From the NCBI GenBank assembly GCA_900542115.1, contig UQMC01000012.1, positions 1 to 24,397 of the forward strand: DNA of 24,397 nucleotides, read 5' to 3'. This DNA is from an uncultured Oscillibacter sp. (GTDB taxonomy: Bacteria; Bacillota; Clostridia; Oscillospirales; Oscillospiraceae). Positions within the stretch are counted from its first letter, which is position 1, and every line of letters starts with the position of its first letter. The notes below the pieces were generated by a model. The model did not search any database, was not told the origin of the DNA, and saw only the letters and a program-made list of their open reading frames with translations. Made by a program: the position numbers and the translations under genes. Below are positions 14,812 to 22,348 of this stretch, in pieces.

Positions 14812-15243
14812 ATGAAAGAGATCAAGGTAAAATATTTTGTGGACGGTATCGACGAGCTGTGCTACGTGGCCGGAAAGTCGGACTGGATCGACCTTCACGC
14901 CGCCGAGGACGTGGATATGAAGGCCGGTGAGTTCCGCCTGATTCCCTTAGGCGTGGCCATCGAGCTGCCGGAGGGGTACGAGGCCCATGTGGTGCCCCGC
15001 AGCTCTACGTTTAAAAATTACGGCCTGCTGCAAGCAAATTCCATGGGCGTGGTGGACTACACCTACCGGGGAGACAATGACCAGTGGCACGTTCCCATGT
15101 ACGCCACCCGGGATGTCCACATCGACAAAAATACCCGCATCTGCCAGTTCCGCATCATGGAAAACCAGCCCGCGCTGGTCTTTACCCGGGTGGAGCGCCT
15201 CACCGGCCCGGACCGGGGCGGCTTCGGCTCCACCGGCAAATAA
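14812..15243 (+). CDS. dut: Deoxyuridine 5'-triphosphate nucleotidohydrolase (dUTPase)
   Basis: dUTPase hydrolyses dUTP to dUMP and pyrophosphate, keeping uracil out of DNA and feeding thymidylate synthesis. The 143-residue trimeric-type protein shows all five family motifs: IDLHAAED (motif 1 region, 26-33), PRSSTFKNYGL (62-72), GVVDYTYRGDNDQW (79-92, with the catalytic-water Asp and Tyr), RICQFRI (109-115) and the C-terminal RGGFGSTG (135-142). I chose the ATG at 14812, 6 nt after GGAG; a TTG in frame 4 codons earlier would place the ribosome binding site inside the gene. It is the first gene of the run dut-maf-mreC-mreD-mrdA-GH13. Confidence 0.96.
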   Translation: MKEIKVKYFVDGIDELCYVAGKSDWIDLHAAEDVDMKAGEFRLIPLGVAIELPEGYEAHVVPRSSTFKNYGLLQANSMGVVDYTYRGDNDQWHVPMYATRDVHIDKNTRICQFRIMENQPALVFTRVERLTGPDRGGFGSTGK

Positions 15244-15253
15244 GGAGGAGCGT

Positions 15254-15829
15254 ATGCCGCATATCGTTTTGGCCTCCGGCTCCCCCCGGCGGCAGGAGCT
15301 TCTGCGCCGCATCGGCGTCACGGAGTTCGACATTCGGGTGCCCCGGACCGATGAGCACTATCCCGCCGGGCTGACGCCCCAAGGCGTTGTAGAATATATC
15401 TCCCGGGAAAAGGCGGACGCCGCCGTAAAGCTCTGTACCCCAGAGGAAGTGGTCATCACCGCCGATACCATGGTCTTTTTAGATGACCAGCGTCTCGGCA
15501 AGCCCCGGGACGAGGCCCACGCGCTTGAAATGCTCACGGCGCTTCAGGGCCGCCGCCACACCGTCTGCACCGGCGTCACCGTCCGGCAGGGGAACCGCAG
15601 CCTGACGGAAAGCGAGTCCACCGCCGTGATCTTCCGTCCCGCCACAGAGACGGAGCTTCGCAGCTATATCGCCACCGGCGAGCCCATGGACAAGGCCGGG
15701 GCCTACGGCGTGCAGGGCAAGGGCGCTCTGCTGGTGGAGCGGCTGGAGGGGGACTTTTTCAACGTCATGGGCCTCCCTGTCCTTCGTCTGAGCCGGATGC
15801 TGGCGCAGTTCGGCATCCGCCTGCTGTAA
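15254..15829 (+). CDS. maf: Maf family nucleoside triphosphate pyrophosphatase
   Basis: Maf proteins cleave non-canonical or pyrimidine nucleoside triphosphates to monophosphates. The 191-residue length is standard. The signature IVLASGSPRRQELLRRIG lies at the N-terminus, EYISREKADAA and VITADTMVFLDDQRLGKPRD follow, and the late motif DKAGAYGVQGKGALLVERLEGDFFNVMGLPV is typical of the dTTP/UTP pyrophosphatase (YhdE) branch; the branch assignment is inference. AAGGAGGAG precedes the ATG. It starts 10 nt after dut, another nucleotide-pool gene, and the maf-mreC-mreD neighbourhood is a known Firmicute arrangement. Confidence 0.94.
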   Translation: MPHIVLASGSPRRQELLRRIGVTEFDIRVPRTDEHYPAGLTPQGVVEYISREKADAAVKLCTPEEVVITADTMVFLDDQRLGKPRDEAHALEMLTALQGRRHTVCTGVTVRQGNRSLTESESTAVIFRPATETELRSYIATGEPMDKAGAYGVQGKGALLVERLEGDFFNVMGLPVLRLSRMLAQFGIRLL

Positions 15830-15875
15830 GCGCGTTCCCGCTCATTTTTCCTGAAATTTTGAAGGAGACCTTCAT

Positions 15876-16718
15876 TTGAAAGACTTTCTGAAAAACAATG
15901 GGCTTTGGATTCTCTTTGCCGGGGCGGTCATCGCCGTGGCTCTGGCGCTGCTGTCCTACTTCAGCACCAACTCCTCCCCGCTGGTGAATTTGGCGAACAC
16001 TGTCACTGCCCCGTTCCGGGCGGTCTCCGCCTCCGTTTCCGGCTGGTTTGCGGATAAGCAGAATTACTATGCCGACAACAAATCGCTGAAGGAGGAAAAT
16101 GAAGCGCTGAAGCAGCAGATCGCGGAGATGGAGGCCACTGTCCGGCAGGGCGAGGCCGCCAGCCGGGAAAATGCCTTTCTCCGGGACCTGCTGGACCTGC
16201 GCCAGCAGCGCCGAGACCTCAGCGACTTTGAGACCGCCACCGTCACGGAGCGCAGCGTCACCAACTGGACGTCCTCTCTGACGCTGGACAAGGGCTCCGC
16301 CCACGGTGTCGAGGTGGGCGACTGCGTCATTGACGGCGCCGGTGCGCTGGTTGGCCGCGTTTCGCGGGTGGGCTACAACTGGTCCACGGTACTGACCGTT
16401 GTGGATACGGACACCTCGCTGGGTGCCCGGGTCTACCGCACACAGGACATCGGCATCGCCGCCGGCGATTTTGCCCTCATGGGAGACGGTCTTTTGAAGC
16501 TGGACTCCCTTCCCGCCTCCGCCCAGCTTTTAGAGGGCGATCTGGTGGTGACCTCCGGCTTCGGCGGCTATATCCCCCCCGACCTTGTTATCGGCTCCGT
16601 CACAGAGCTCCGGGCCGAGGATTCCGACACCACCGTCTACGCTGTGCTCACCCCCGCCGCGGACCTCGCGTCCTTAACAGAGGTCTGCATCATCAAATCC
16701 TTTGAGGTGGTCAACTGA
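15876..16718 (+). CDS. mreC: Rod-shape-determining protein MreC
   Basis: MreC links the cytoplasmic MreB/MreD system to periplasm-side wall synthases and activates the elongation machinery. The 280-residue protein has a short cytoplasmic start, one membrane segment (about 9-28, LWILFAGAVIAVALALLSYF), a coiled coil (about 60-110, NKSLKEENEALKQQIAEMEA) and the MreC beta domains (TATVTERSVTNWTSSLTLDKGSAHGVEVGDCVI, LVGRVSRVG, TSGFGGYIPPDLVIGSV). The start codon is TTG, with AAGGAGA about 7 nt upstream; no ATG fits, since this codon opens the membrane anchor. mreB is not in the window. Confidence 0.94.
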   Translation: MKDFLKNNGLWILFAGAVIAVALALLSYFSTNSSPLVNLANTVTAPFRAVSASVSGWFADKQNYYADNKSLKEENEALKQQIAEMEATVRQGEAASRENAFLRDLLDLRQQRRDLSDFETATVTERSVTNWTSSLTLDKGSAHGVEVGDCVIDGAGALVGRVSRVGYNWSTVLTVVDTDTSLGARVYRTQDIGIAAGDFALMGDGLLKLDSLPASAQLLEGDLVVTSGFGGYIPPDLVIGSVTELRAEDSDTTVYAVLTPAADLASLTEVCIIKSFEVVN

Positions 16719-16754
16719 CCGCTTCCCCCGATTTCCCGAAAAGGAGTGATTTCC

Positions 16755-17267
16755 ATGCTGGCCCGCAGCGCCACGATTTTTAAATGGACGCTTTACGCGC
16801 TGGCCGGTCTGCTCTGGGCCGCAGTGCAAGGCGCCGTGCTCCGGCACTTTTCGGTGTTCGGCGTCCTCCCCTTTCTCTATCCCCTTCTGGCCGCCATTCC
16901 CGCCACGCTGGAGGGTCCCGCCCCCGGCGCGGTGTACGCCCTCGTCTGGGGCGTGGTCTGCGATTTGCTGCTGCCCTCGTCCCTCCCCTGCTTTTATACC
17001 CTGATTTTCCCGCTGGTGGGGCTGGCTGCCGGCCTTTTGTCCAAGAGCCTCATCCCCGCCGGCTATCTCTGCTCCGCCGCCTCGGCCCTCCCGGCCTATC
17101 TTCTTACCGGCGTGTTCCACTGCATCGTCCTCTGGGCGCAGGGCCACGCCGCCTGGAGCGCCGGAATGTCCGTTACCCTCCGGGAGCTGTGCGCCTCTCT
17201 TTTGTGGAGCCTTCCGATGACATGGCTGTTCCTCCGCGTCTTCCGTCGGGTCCACGCGGACGATTGA
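16755..17267 (+). CDS. mreD: Rod-shape-determining protein MreD
   Basis: MreD is the small integral membrane partner of MreC in cell elongation. The 170-residue protein is almost entirely hydrophobic with five or six membrane segments, such as WTLYALAGLLWAAVQGAVL and GAVYALVWGVVCDLLLP. The Q in the first segment and the V-x-G-x-x-x-D pattern (VWGVVCDLL) agree with the family, whose sequences diverge widely; position between mreC and PBP2 strengthens the call. The ATG at 16755 has AAAAGGAG 8 nt upstream; an in-frame GTG at 16746 overlaps that ribosome binding site and was rejected. Confidence 0.9.
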   Translation: MLARSATIFKWTLYALAGLLWAAVQGAVLRHFSVFGVLPFLYPLLAAIPATLEGPAPGAVYALVWGVVCDLLLPSSLPCFYTLIFPLVGLAAGLLSKSLIPAGYLCSAASALPAYLLTGVFHCIVLWAQGHAAWSAGMSVTLRELCASLLWSLPMTWLFLRVFRRVHADD

Positions 17268-17301
17268 CCTTTCCCCTTAAACCGATCAGCGAGGTATCTC
17301 C

Positions 17302-19467
17302 ATGAATCAACGCCCAACTCAGATCACCCGGTTCCACATCATCGCCGCGCTGTCGCTGGCGCTGCTGTGCGTTTATCTGGTGGTGCTTTTCAATATTCAG
17401 GTTGTCCACCACGAGGATTATCTGGCTCAATCCATCCAGACCATCACCCGCGTGGAAAACGTCAAGGCCTCCCGAGGCATCATCACGGACCGTTCCGGCC
17501 GCACCCTTGTCTCCAATCAATACACCTACAGCCTGACGTTTGACCCCACCCTTCTCCGCTCTGGCGAGGACCAGAACGAGGCCATTCTCCGCCTTGTCAC
17601 CCTCTGCCGGGAGCAGGGCGTCGCGTGGGAGGATAACCTCCCCCTGTCCCTCTCCGCCCCGGCCCAGTTCACGCTGGATGGCTTTACGGACACGCAGAAG
17701 GCCCGCTTTTTCGCCTATCTCCGGGATTTGAAGCCCGCCCAGTCCCTTCTGGCCGCCTACGCCCGGACACATACCGAGCTGCTCAAGCCCCCGGCAGAAG
17801 GCTCAGAGCCGCAGGACCTCACGCTCTTAAAGGATGCGGAGCTTGCAAAGCAGATCGACTCCTCCCTTCTCACCACCGCGCTGCTGGAGGACATGGGCTT
17901 CACCCCGGCGCTTTTGATGCAGTGGATGCGTGCGGACATGAGCCTTTCCGAAGACTATACCGATGAGGAGGCCCGCCTGATTTTGGGCGTGCGGTACGAG
18001 CTGAAGCTCCGCAAGCTGGGTGCCAACAACAACGCCTACGTTTTAGCGCAGAATGTGGATGTCCCCTTCTGCTCCCTTATCAGCGACGGTGACTTCCGCG
18101 GCGCCCGCATCATCCGCTCCTCCACCCGGGCCTACAGCACCACCTACGCCGCCCATATTCTCGGCACGGTGGGCGGTATTTCCGACTATACGGACGAGCT
18201 GAAGGCACAGGGCTACAAAATGAACGATACCGTCGGCCTCACCGGCGTGGAGGCCGCCTTTGAGCAGTACCTCCGGGGCACGGATGGAAAGCAGATGATC
18301 TCCGTCAACAGCGACGGGAAGATCACCGGCGAATACTATAGCGTAGAGCCCCGCTCCGGCTACACCGTGGAGCTGACGATAGACCTGGACCTTCAGCAGT
18401 CGGTGGAGGACGCTCTGGCCTCCGCCGTGGAATCCCTGAACGCCAAGGATGGGCTGGACAGCCGGGGCGCGGCCGCTGCCGTGGTCAAGGTGGGTACCGG
18501 CGAAATTCTCTCTCTTGCCTCCTATCCCACCTTTGACCTTTCCACATGGCGGCAGGACTATGCCGAGCTTTCCTCGGACCCCGCCACTCCCATGCTCAAC
18601 CGCGCCGCCTCCAGCGCCTACGCCCCCGGCTCCACCCTGAAGCCCGCCACTGCTGTGGCCGCACTGGAATCCGGCGCCACTACCCCCTCGGAAACTCTGT
18701 TCGATACCGGCTACTGGAAGTACCCCAGCACCACATGGAACGGCGGTACCTGGTGCTGGAAGCACAGCGGCCACGGCAAGGTCAACGCCACCACCGCCAT
18801 CACCAATTCCTGCAACTATTACTTCGCCGAAATGGGCTACCGCATGGGGCTGGACACCCTGAACGAATACTACTCCGCCTTGGGTCTCGGTGAGCCTACC
18901 GGCATTGAGATCGGCGAGAAAACCGGCCGTCAGGCCACCAACGAGGGCGGCAGCAATCAGGCTCCTTGGGCGGCCTACGGTCAGGCAGATCAGCTTTACA
19001 CCCCCTTGCAGTTGGCCAATTACATCGCCACGCTGGTCTCCGGCGGACAGCACTGCCCCGCGCATCTGCTCAAGAGCGTAAAGTCCTATGACAATTCCGA
19101 GATCATCGCCACCGGCGATACCGCGCCGCTCAATACCCTGAACATCAGCGATTCTACGCTTCAGGCCGTGAAAAAGGGAATGTACGGCTACACCCAGCCC
19201 GGCGGCATGGTCTATTCCTACTTCAAGGACTGCATCGTTTCCGCCGGTGCCAAGACCGGCACGGCCCAGTTGGGCGGCGGCCTGAAAAATAACGGCGTGT
19301 TTGTGGCCTTCGCCCCCTACGATGACCCGGAGATCGCCATTGCCCTCGTGCTGGAAAAGGGCGATGCCGGCGCGGCGCTGGCCTCCACCGCCGTGACCAT
19401 TCTCAATTCCTACTTCAGCCGGGAGTCCACCGGCTCCATTCTCTCTGACAACGAGCTCATTCCTTGA
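17302..19467 (+). CDS. mrdA: Class B penicillin-binding protein (PBP2/MrdA-type)
   Basis: This is a DD-transpeptidase that crosslinks peptidoglycan, most likely for side-wall elongation given its place after mreC-mreD. The 721-residue protein has a short cytoplasmic start, one membrane anchor (about 12-32, IIAALSLALLCVYLVVLFNIQ), the pedestal domain (RVENVKASRGIITDRSGRTLVSN, VGLTGVEAAFEQYLRGTDG) and the transpeptidase domain. Active-site motifs are STLK (Ser444-Lys447, the acylated serine), SCN (503-505) and KTG (651-653, in AKTGTAQ). There are no PASTA repeats, which argues against the sporulation or division types that carry them. The pedestal contains an insert-like region of about 120 residues (roughly 85-230). 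AGCGAGG precedes the ATG. Confidence 0.92.
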   Translation: MNQRPTQITRFHIIAALSLALLCVYLVVLFNIQVVHHEDYLAQSIQTITRVENVKASRGIITDRSGRTLVSNQYTYSLTFDPTLLRSGEDQNEAILRLVTLCREQGVAWEDNLPLSLSAPAQFTLDGFTDTQKARFFAYLRDLKPAQSLLAAYARTHTELLKPPAEGSEPQDLTLLKDAELAKQIDSSLLTTALLEDMGFTPALLMQWMRADMSLSEDYTDEEARLILGVRYELKLRKLGANNNAYVLAQNVDVPFCSLISDGDFRGARIIRSSTRAYSTTYAAHILGTVGGISDYTDELKAQGYKMNDTVGLTGVEAAFEQYLRGTDGKQMISVNSDGKITGEYYSVEPRSGYTVELTIDLDLQQSVEDALASAVESLNAKDGLDSRGAAAAVVKVGTGEILSLASYPTFDLSTWRQDYAELSSDPATPMLNRAASSAYAPGSTLKPATAVAALESGATTPSETLFDTGYWKYPSTTWNGGTWCWKHSGHGKVNATTAITNSCNYYFAEMGYRMGLDTLNEYYSALGLGEPTGIEIGEKTGRQATNEGGSNQAPWAAYGQADQLYTPLQLANYIATLVSGGQHCPAHLLKSVKSYDNSEIIATGDTAPLNTLNISDSTLQAVKKGMYGYTQPGGMVYSYFKDCIVSAGAKTGTAQLGGGLKNNGVFVAFAPYDDPEIAIALVLEKGDAGAALASTAVTILNSYFSRESTGSILSDNELIP

Positions 19468-19483
19468 TTTGGGAGGGTTTTCC

Positions 19484-21544
19484 ATGCGTGACCCCTTTGT
19501 ATTCGATTCCCGCAGCGAATTCTGCAAATCCCCCTACGGTGCCGCCCCCTGCGGCGGCCGTGTTACATTTCATGTCCGTCCGCTGTACGCGGAGGGCTAT
19601 TCCCGCTGTGTCCTTGTGGCATGGCGGGAATTTTCCAATTCCGCCGATACGCTGGAGCTAATGCCGGAGGGTACGGACGGAGACCGCACCCGCTTTTCCG
19701 GCGTTCTCACCGTTCCCCAAGAGCCGGAGCTGATCTGGTATTATTTCCGCCTGTTTCGCCCGGATGGTTCCACCCGCGTGTTCGACCGCTCCGGCTGGCG
19801 GGACGATGGCACACCCCAAAGCTGGCAGCTCACGGTCTACGAGCCATGCCCTACGTCCCGCTGGCTGTCTCAAGGCGTGATTTACCAAATTTTTCCAGAC
19901 CGCTATTGCCGCCTTTCCGTCCCGGACCCCACCGGCCTTGTGGGAGACCGCACAGTGCACGAGAACTGGTCCGACTGCCCGGACTGGCGGCCGGACGAAC
20001 ACGGCGAGGTCCGCAACCGGGACTTTTTCGGCGGCTCACTGGCCGGCATCACCTCCCGCCTGCCGGAGCTGGCGGCTATGGGCGTCACCGTCCTTTACCT
20101 CAATCCGATTTTTGAATCCGCCTCTAACCACCGCTACAATACCGCCGATTACTGCGCCATCGACCCTATGCTGGGTACGGAGGCAGACTTCCGGCGGCTC
20201 TGCCAAAGGGCAAAGGCTCTGGGCCTCCGCGTCATTTTAGATGGCGTTTTTAACCATACCGGCTCCCAGAGCCGCTATTTCAACGCCGATGGCTTCTACC
20301 CGGATACCGGCGCGGCTCAAAGCCAAACTTCCCCCTATTTCGACTGGTTCAGCTTTCACCCGTGGCCCACGGACTATGACGCATGGTGGGGCATCAAAAC
20401 CCTCCCCGCTGTCCGGGAGGACTGTCCCTCCTACCGAAACTTCATCATCCATGACGAAAACGCCGTGGCGCGCCGCTGGCTCCGGGCCGGGGCCTCCGGC
20501 TGGCGGCTGGATGTGGCCGATGAGCTGCCGGATGATTTCATCGCCGCCCTCCGCGCCGCTGTGGAGGAAACAGACCCGGACGCCGCCCTCATCGGCGAGG
20601 TCTGGGAGGACGCCACCACAAAAATTGCCTATTCTCAGCGCCGCCGCTATCTTCTGGGCCGGGAGCTGCACAGCGTTATGAACTACCCCTTCCGCACAGC
20701 CCTCATCGCCTATCTCACCGGCGTCGATGCCGATGCGTTCCGTGAAACGCTGGAGGCTCTGCGGGAGAGCTATCCCCCGGAGGCGTTTCTCTCCCTGATG
20801 AACTTTCTCGGCACCCATGATACGCCCCGTATTCTCACGGTGCTGGGTGCCTCCGCCGTTCCGGCGGAGAAAGCTGAGCGGGCCGTATACCTCCTCTCCC
20901 CCTCCGAACGCTCACTGGGTCTGGAGCGTCTGCGCCTCGCGGCGCTGGTGCTGTTCACATTCCCCGGCGTTCCCACGGTCTACTATGGGGACGAGGTCGG
21001 CATGGAGGGCTGGGAGGACCCCTTTAACCGTGCCTGCTATCCCTACGGCCATGAGGACGCGGAGCTGAAGGCCTATTTCTCCGCACTGGCCAATTTTCGC
21101 CGCCGCACAGCGGCCCTTCAGCGCGGCGGCCTCCATTGGCTCTACACTGCCGGGCCGCTTCTCATTTTTGCACGAGAACAGGGCGGACTTTCCCTCATCA
21201 CCGCTGTCAACGCTGCCGACATGCCACAGAGTGTGTCGCTGCCGCAGCTTTCCTCCGCGCAGCTTTTGCTCTCCACTCGCGGGCATCTGCTTCCCGCCCC
21301 GCTCTCTGCCGCCGAGAACTCCACGCCTGACCGCGCCGCCAATGCCGCCGCACCCGATACCACCCGAACTGCCATCGCGCCCATTTCTGCCGCGCCCGGC
21401 GCCGCCCCGAACGCTGCTGTGCCGACTTGTGCCGCATCCGCATTTTCCCCTTTGTCGGATTCCGGCGATTTTCCCGCGCCGCTTTCCGGCGCCACGCTGA
21501 CGCTGCCGCCCCGCACCGGCTTCCTGTTCCGCTCCAATTTCTGA
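19484..21544 (+). CDS. GH13 alpha-glycosidase (neopullulanase/cyclomaltodextrinase-like)
   Basis: The 686-residue enzyme hydrolyses alpha-glucosidic bonds in starch- or glycogen-type oligosaccharides. An N-terminal beta domain (about 1-125) precedes the barrel, which opens with WLSQGVIYQIFPDRY. The four GH13 motifs are present: DGVFNH, GWRLDVADE (nucleophile Asp343), LIGEVWED (acid/base Glu372) and FLGTHDTPR (Asp446). The N-terminal domain plus MNFLGTHD suggest the GH13_20 type. No signal peptide is seen, so it is probably cytoplasmic. The C-terminal beta domain is interrupted by about 60 Ala/Pro/Thr-rich residues (roughly 605-666) before the closing LTLPPRTGFLFR. I chose the ATG with GGGAGGG upstream, 16 nt after mrdA. 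A glycosidase at the end of a wall-elongation operon is unexpected; it may only share the transcript. Confidence 0.93.
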   Translation: MRDPFVFDSRSEFCKSPYGAAPCGGRVTFHVRPLYAEGYSRCVLVAWREFSNSADTLELMPEGTDGDRTRFSGVLTVPQEPELIWYYFRLFRPDGSTRVFDRSGWRDDGTPQSWQLTVYEPCPTSRWLSQGVIYQIFPDRYCRLSVPDPTGLVGDRTVHENWSDCPDWRPDEHGEVRNRDFFGGSLAGITSRLPELAAMGVTVLYLNPIFESASNHRYNTADYCAIDPMLGTEADFRRLCQRAKALGLRVILDGVFNHTGSQSRYFNADGFYPDTGAAQSQTSPYFDWFSFHPWPTDYDAWWGIKTLPAVREDCPSYRNFIIHDENAVARRWLRAGASGWRLDVADELPDDFIAALRAAVEETDPDAALIGEVWEDATTKIAYSQRRRYLLGRELHSVMNYPFRTALIAYLTGVDADAFRETLEALRESYPPEAFLSLMNFLGTHDTPRILTVLGASAVPAEKAERAVYLLSPSERSLGLERLRLAALVLFTFPGVPTVYYGDEVGMEGWEDPFNRACYPYGHEDAELKAYFSALANFRRRTAALQRGGLHWLYTAGPLLIFAREQGGLSLITAVNAADMPQSVSLPQLSSAQLLLSTRGHLLPAPLSAAENSTPDRAANAAAPDTTRTAIAPISAAPGAAPNAAVPTCAASAFSPLSDSGDFPAPLSGATLTLPPRTGFLFRSNF

Positions 21545-21617
21545 CTCTACGCCCCCTTTCAGCTCTGTCAACGTTACCGCGCCCAATACCACTCTGAATA
21601 TCGCCGCGCCCACTTCG
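21317..21617 (+). repeat. Imperfect repeat pair at the GH13 3' end
   Basis: The segment encoding NSTPDRAANAAAPDTTRTAIAP (21317-21388, in the gene's frame) has an echo at about 21543-21617, past the stop codon. There a shifted frame reads DSTPPFSSVNVTAPNTTLNIAAP. Shared pieces at DNA level include TACC(A)AC, ATCGC and GCGCCCA. The similarity is by eye and could be shared low-complexity composition rather than duplication. Confidence 0.4.
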
Positions 21618-22146
21618 GTTCCAATTCATACCGCGCTCGACACCGCTCCGATTACTTCTATGCCTGCTTCAGATTCGCTCAATGCCTCCCAAAATGTCAT
21701 TGTGTCCGCTTACGCTGCGTCCGCACTTTTCTCTGCGACAGTTTTCTGCGATTTCTCCGCTCCACTCCCCGGCGGTACGCCGATGCTGTCCCCCCTCTCA
21801 TCCTTGGCAAAATTTTGCGCTTTTCCTCCTCGACTACCACACCGCAATTTTGCGTTCTTTTTGCGCTTTATCGCCGTTTTCTCCCATTTCTCCCGGTGCA
21901 CTTCTTATAAACATCACACTACAGTTTTTCGTCTGAGGTCTTTCGCCCATTCTCATCTCTCTGAACATTGCATTGCTTTTCTTCGTTTGATTTTGCCGCA
22001 TAGACCTGCAACACCCTGCCGCGCCCATTTTTTCCATTTTCCGCATCTCGCTTGTACTTTTGTCTTAGTCACAAGCCCAACAACAACCAAGATAGCTCCG
22101 CGCTCAACCCGTGCCCCCTGCAATATTCGTCATTTTTTGCACTGTT
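21545..22146. other. Pyrimidine-rich region without a credible gene
   Basis: About 600 bases lie between the GH13 gene and the parS sites. The plus strand is visibly rich in C and T. One frame stays open from 21546 to 22277, but it runs through both parS sites and a terminator, lacks a ribosome binding site at its first ATG (21660) and encodes low-complexity Ser/Ala/Thr/Phe-rich sequence, so I do not call it. A 12-bp palindrome GCAAAATTTTGC lies at 21807-21818, with related AATTTTGCG and TTTTTGCGC words nearby. No convincing DnaA boxes were found. Confidence 0.65.
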
Positions 22147-22153
22147 TCCAAAA

Positions 22154-22169
22154 TGTTTCACGTGAAACC
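22154..22169. promoter_or_regulatory. parS site 1
   Basis: TGTTTCACGTGAAACC matches the bacterial parS consensus TGTTTCACGTGAAACA at 15 of 16 bases, differing only at the last. ParB (Spo0J) loads onto DNA here. Its last three bases are part of the following terminator stem. Confidence 0.93.
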
Positions 22170-22200
22170 TCTCCGTCCCAGCGGAGAGGTCCTCTTTTTT
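22167..22200 (+). terminator. Terminator between the two parS sites
   Basis: ACCTCTCCG (22167-22175) pairs with CGGAGAGGT (22182-22190) across a TCCCAG loop, followed by CCTCTTTTTT. It would stop transcripts arriving from the GH13 side before the parAB promoter. Confidence 0.88.
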
Positions 22201-22205
22201 GCCGC

Positions 22206-22231
22206 CGCAATGTTTCACGTGAAACATTGCG
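22206..22231. promoter_or_regulatory. parS site 2 within a 26-bp perfect palindrome
   Basis: A perfect 16-bp parS core TGTTTCACGTGAAACA (22211-22226) is extended by CGCAA on the left and TTGCG on the right, making the whole 26 bp an exact palindrome. It lies 43 nt before the -35 box of parA. Confidence 0.97.
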
Positions 22232-22273
22232 ATCCGAACCATCTGCATATCACAAGTTGTTTTCGGATTCAGC

Positions 22274-22302
22274 TTGAAACGTCAGGTGCGGCTTGCTATA
22301 AT
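22274..22302 (+). promoter_or_regulatory. SigA-type promoter of parA-parB
   Basis: TTGAAA (22274-22279) and TATAAT (22297-22302) are separated by 17 nt, nearly full consensus. Transcription would begin around 22309, 40 nt before the parA start. With parS 2 so close, ParB spreading could affect it. Confidence 0.88.
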
Positions 22303-22348
22303 AGTCTTGCTGTAAAAATTGAGCTTCGGCTCGGAAAGCAGGTGGCCT

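Noticed and set aside
21900..22150. Possible DnaA boxes marking an origin (for example TTATAAACA near 21907)
   Set aside because: Matches to TTATCCACA have two or more mismatches and are not clustered; dnaA is not in the window.
21660..22277. 205-residue open frame downstream of the GH13 gene
   Set aside because: It runs through both parS sites and the terminator between them, has no ribosome binding site, and its composition is low-complexity and unlike the neighbouring proteins.
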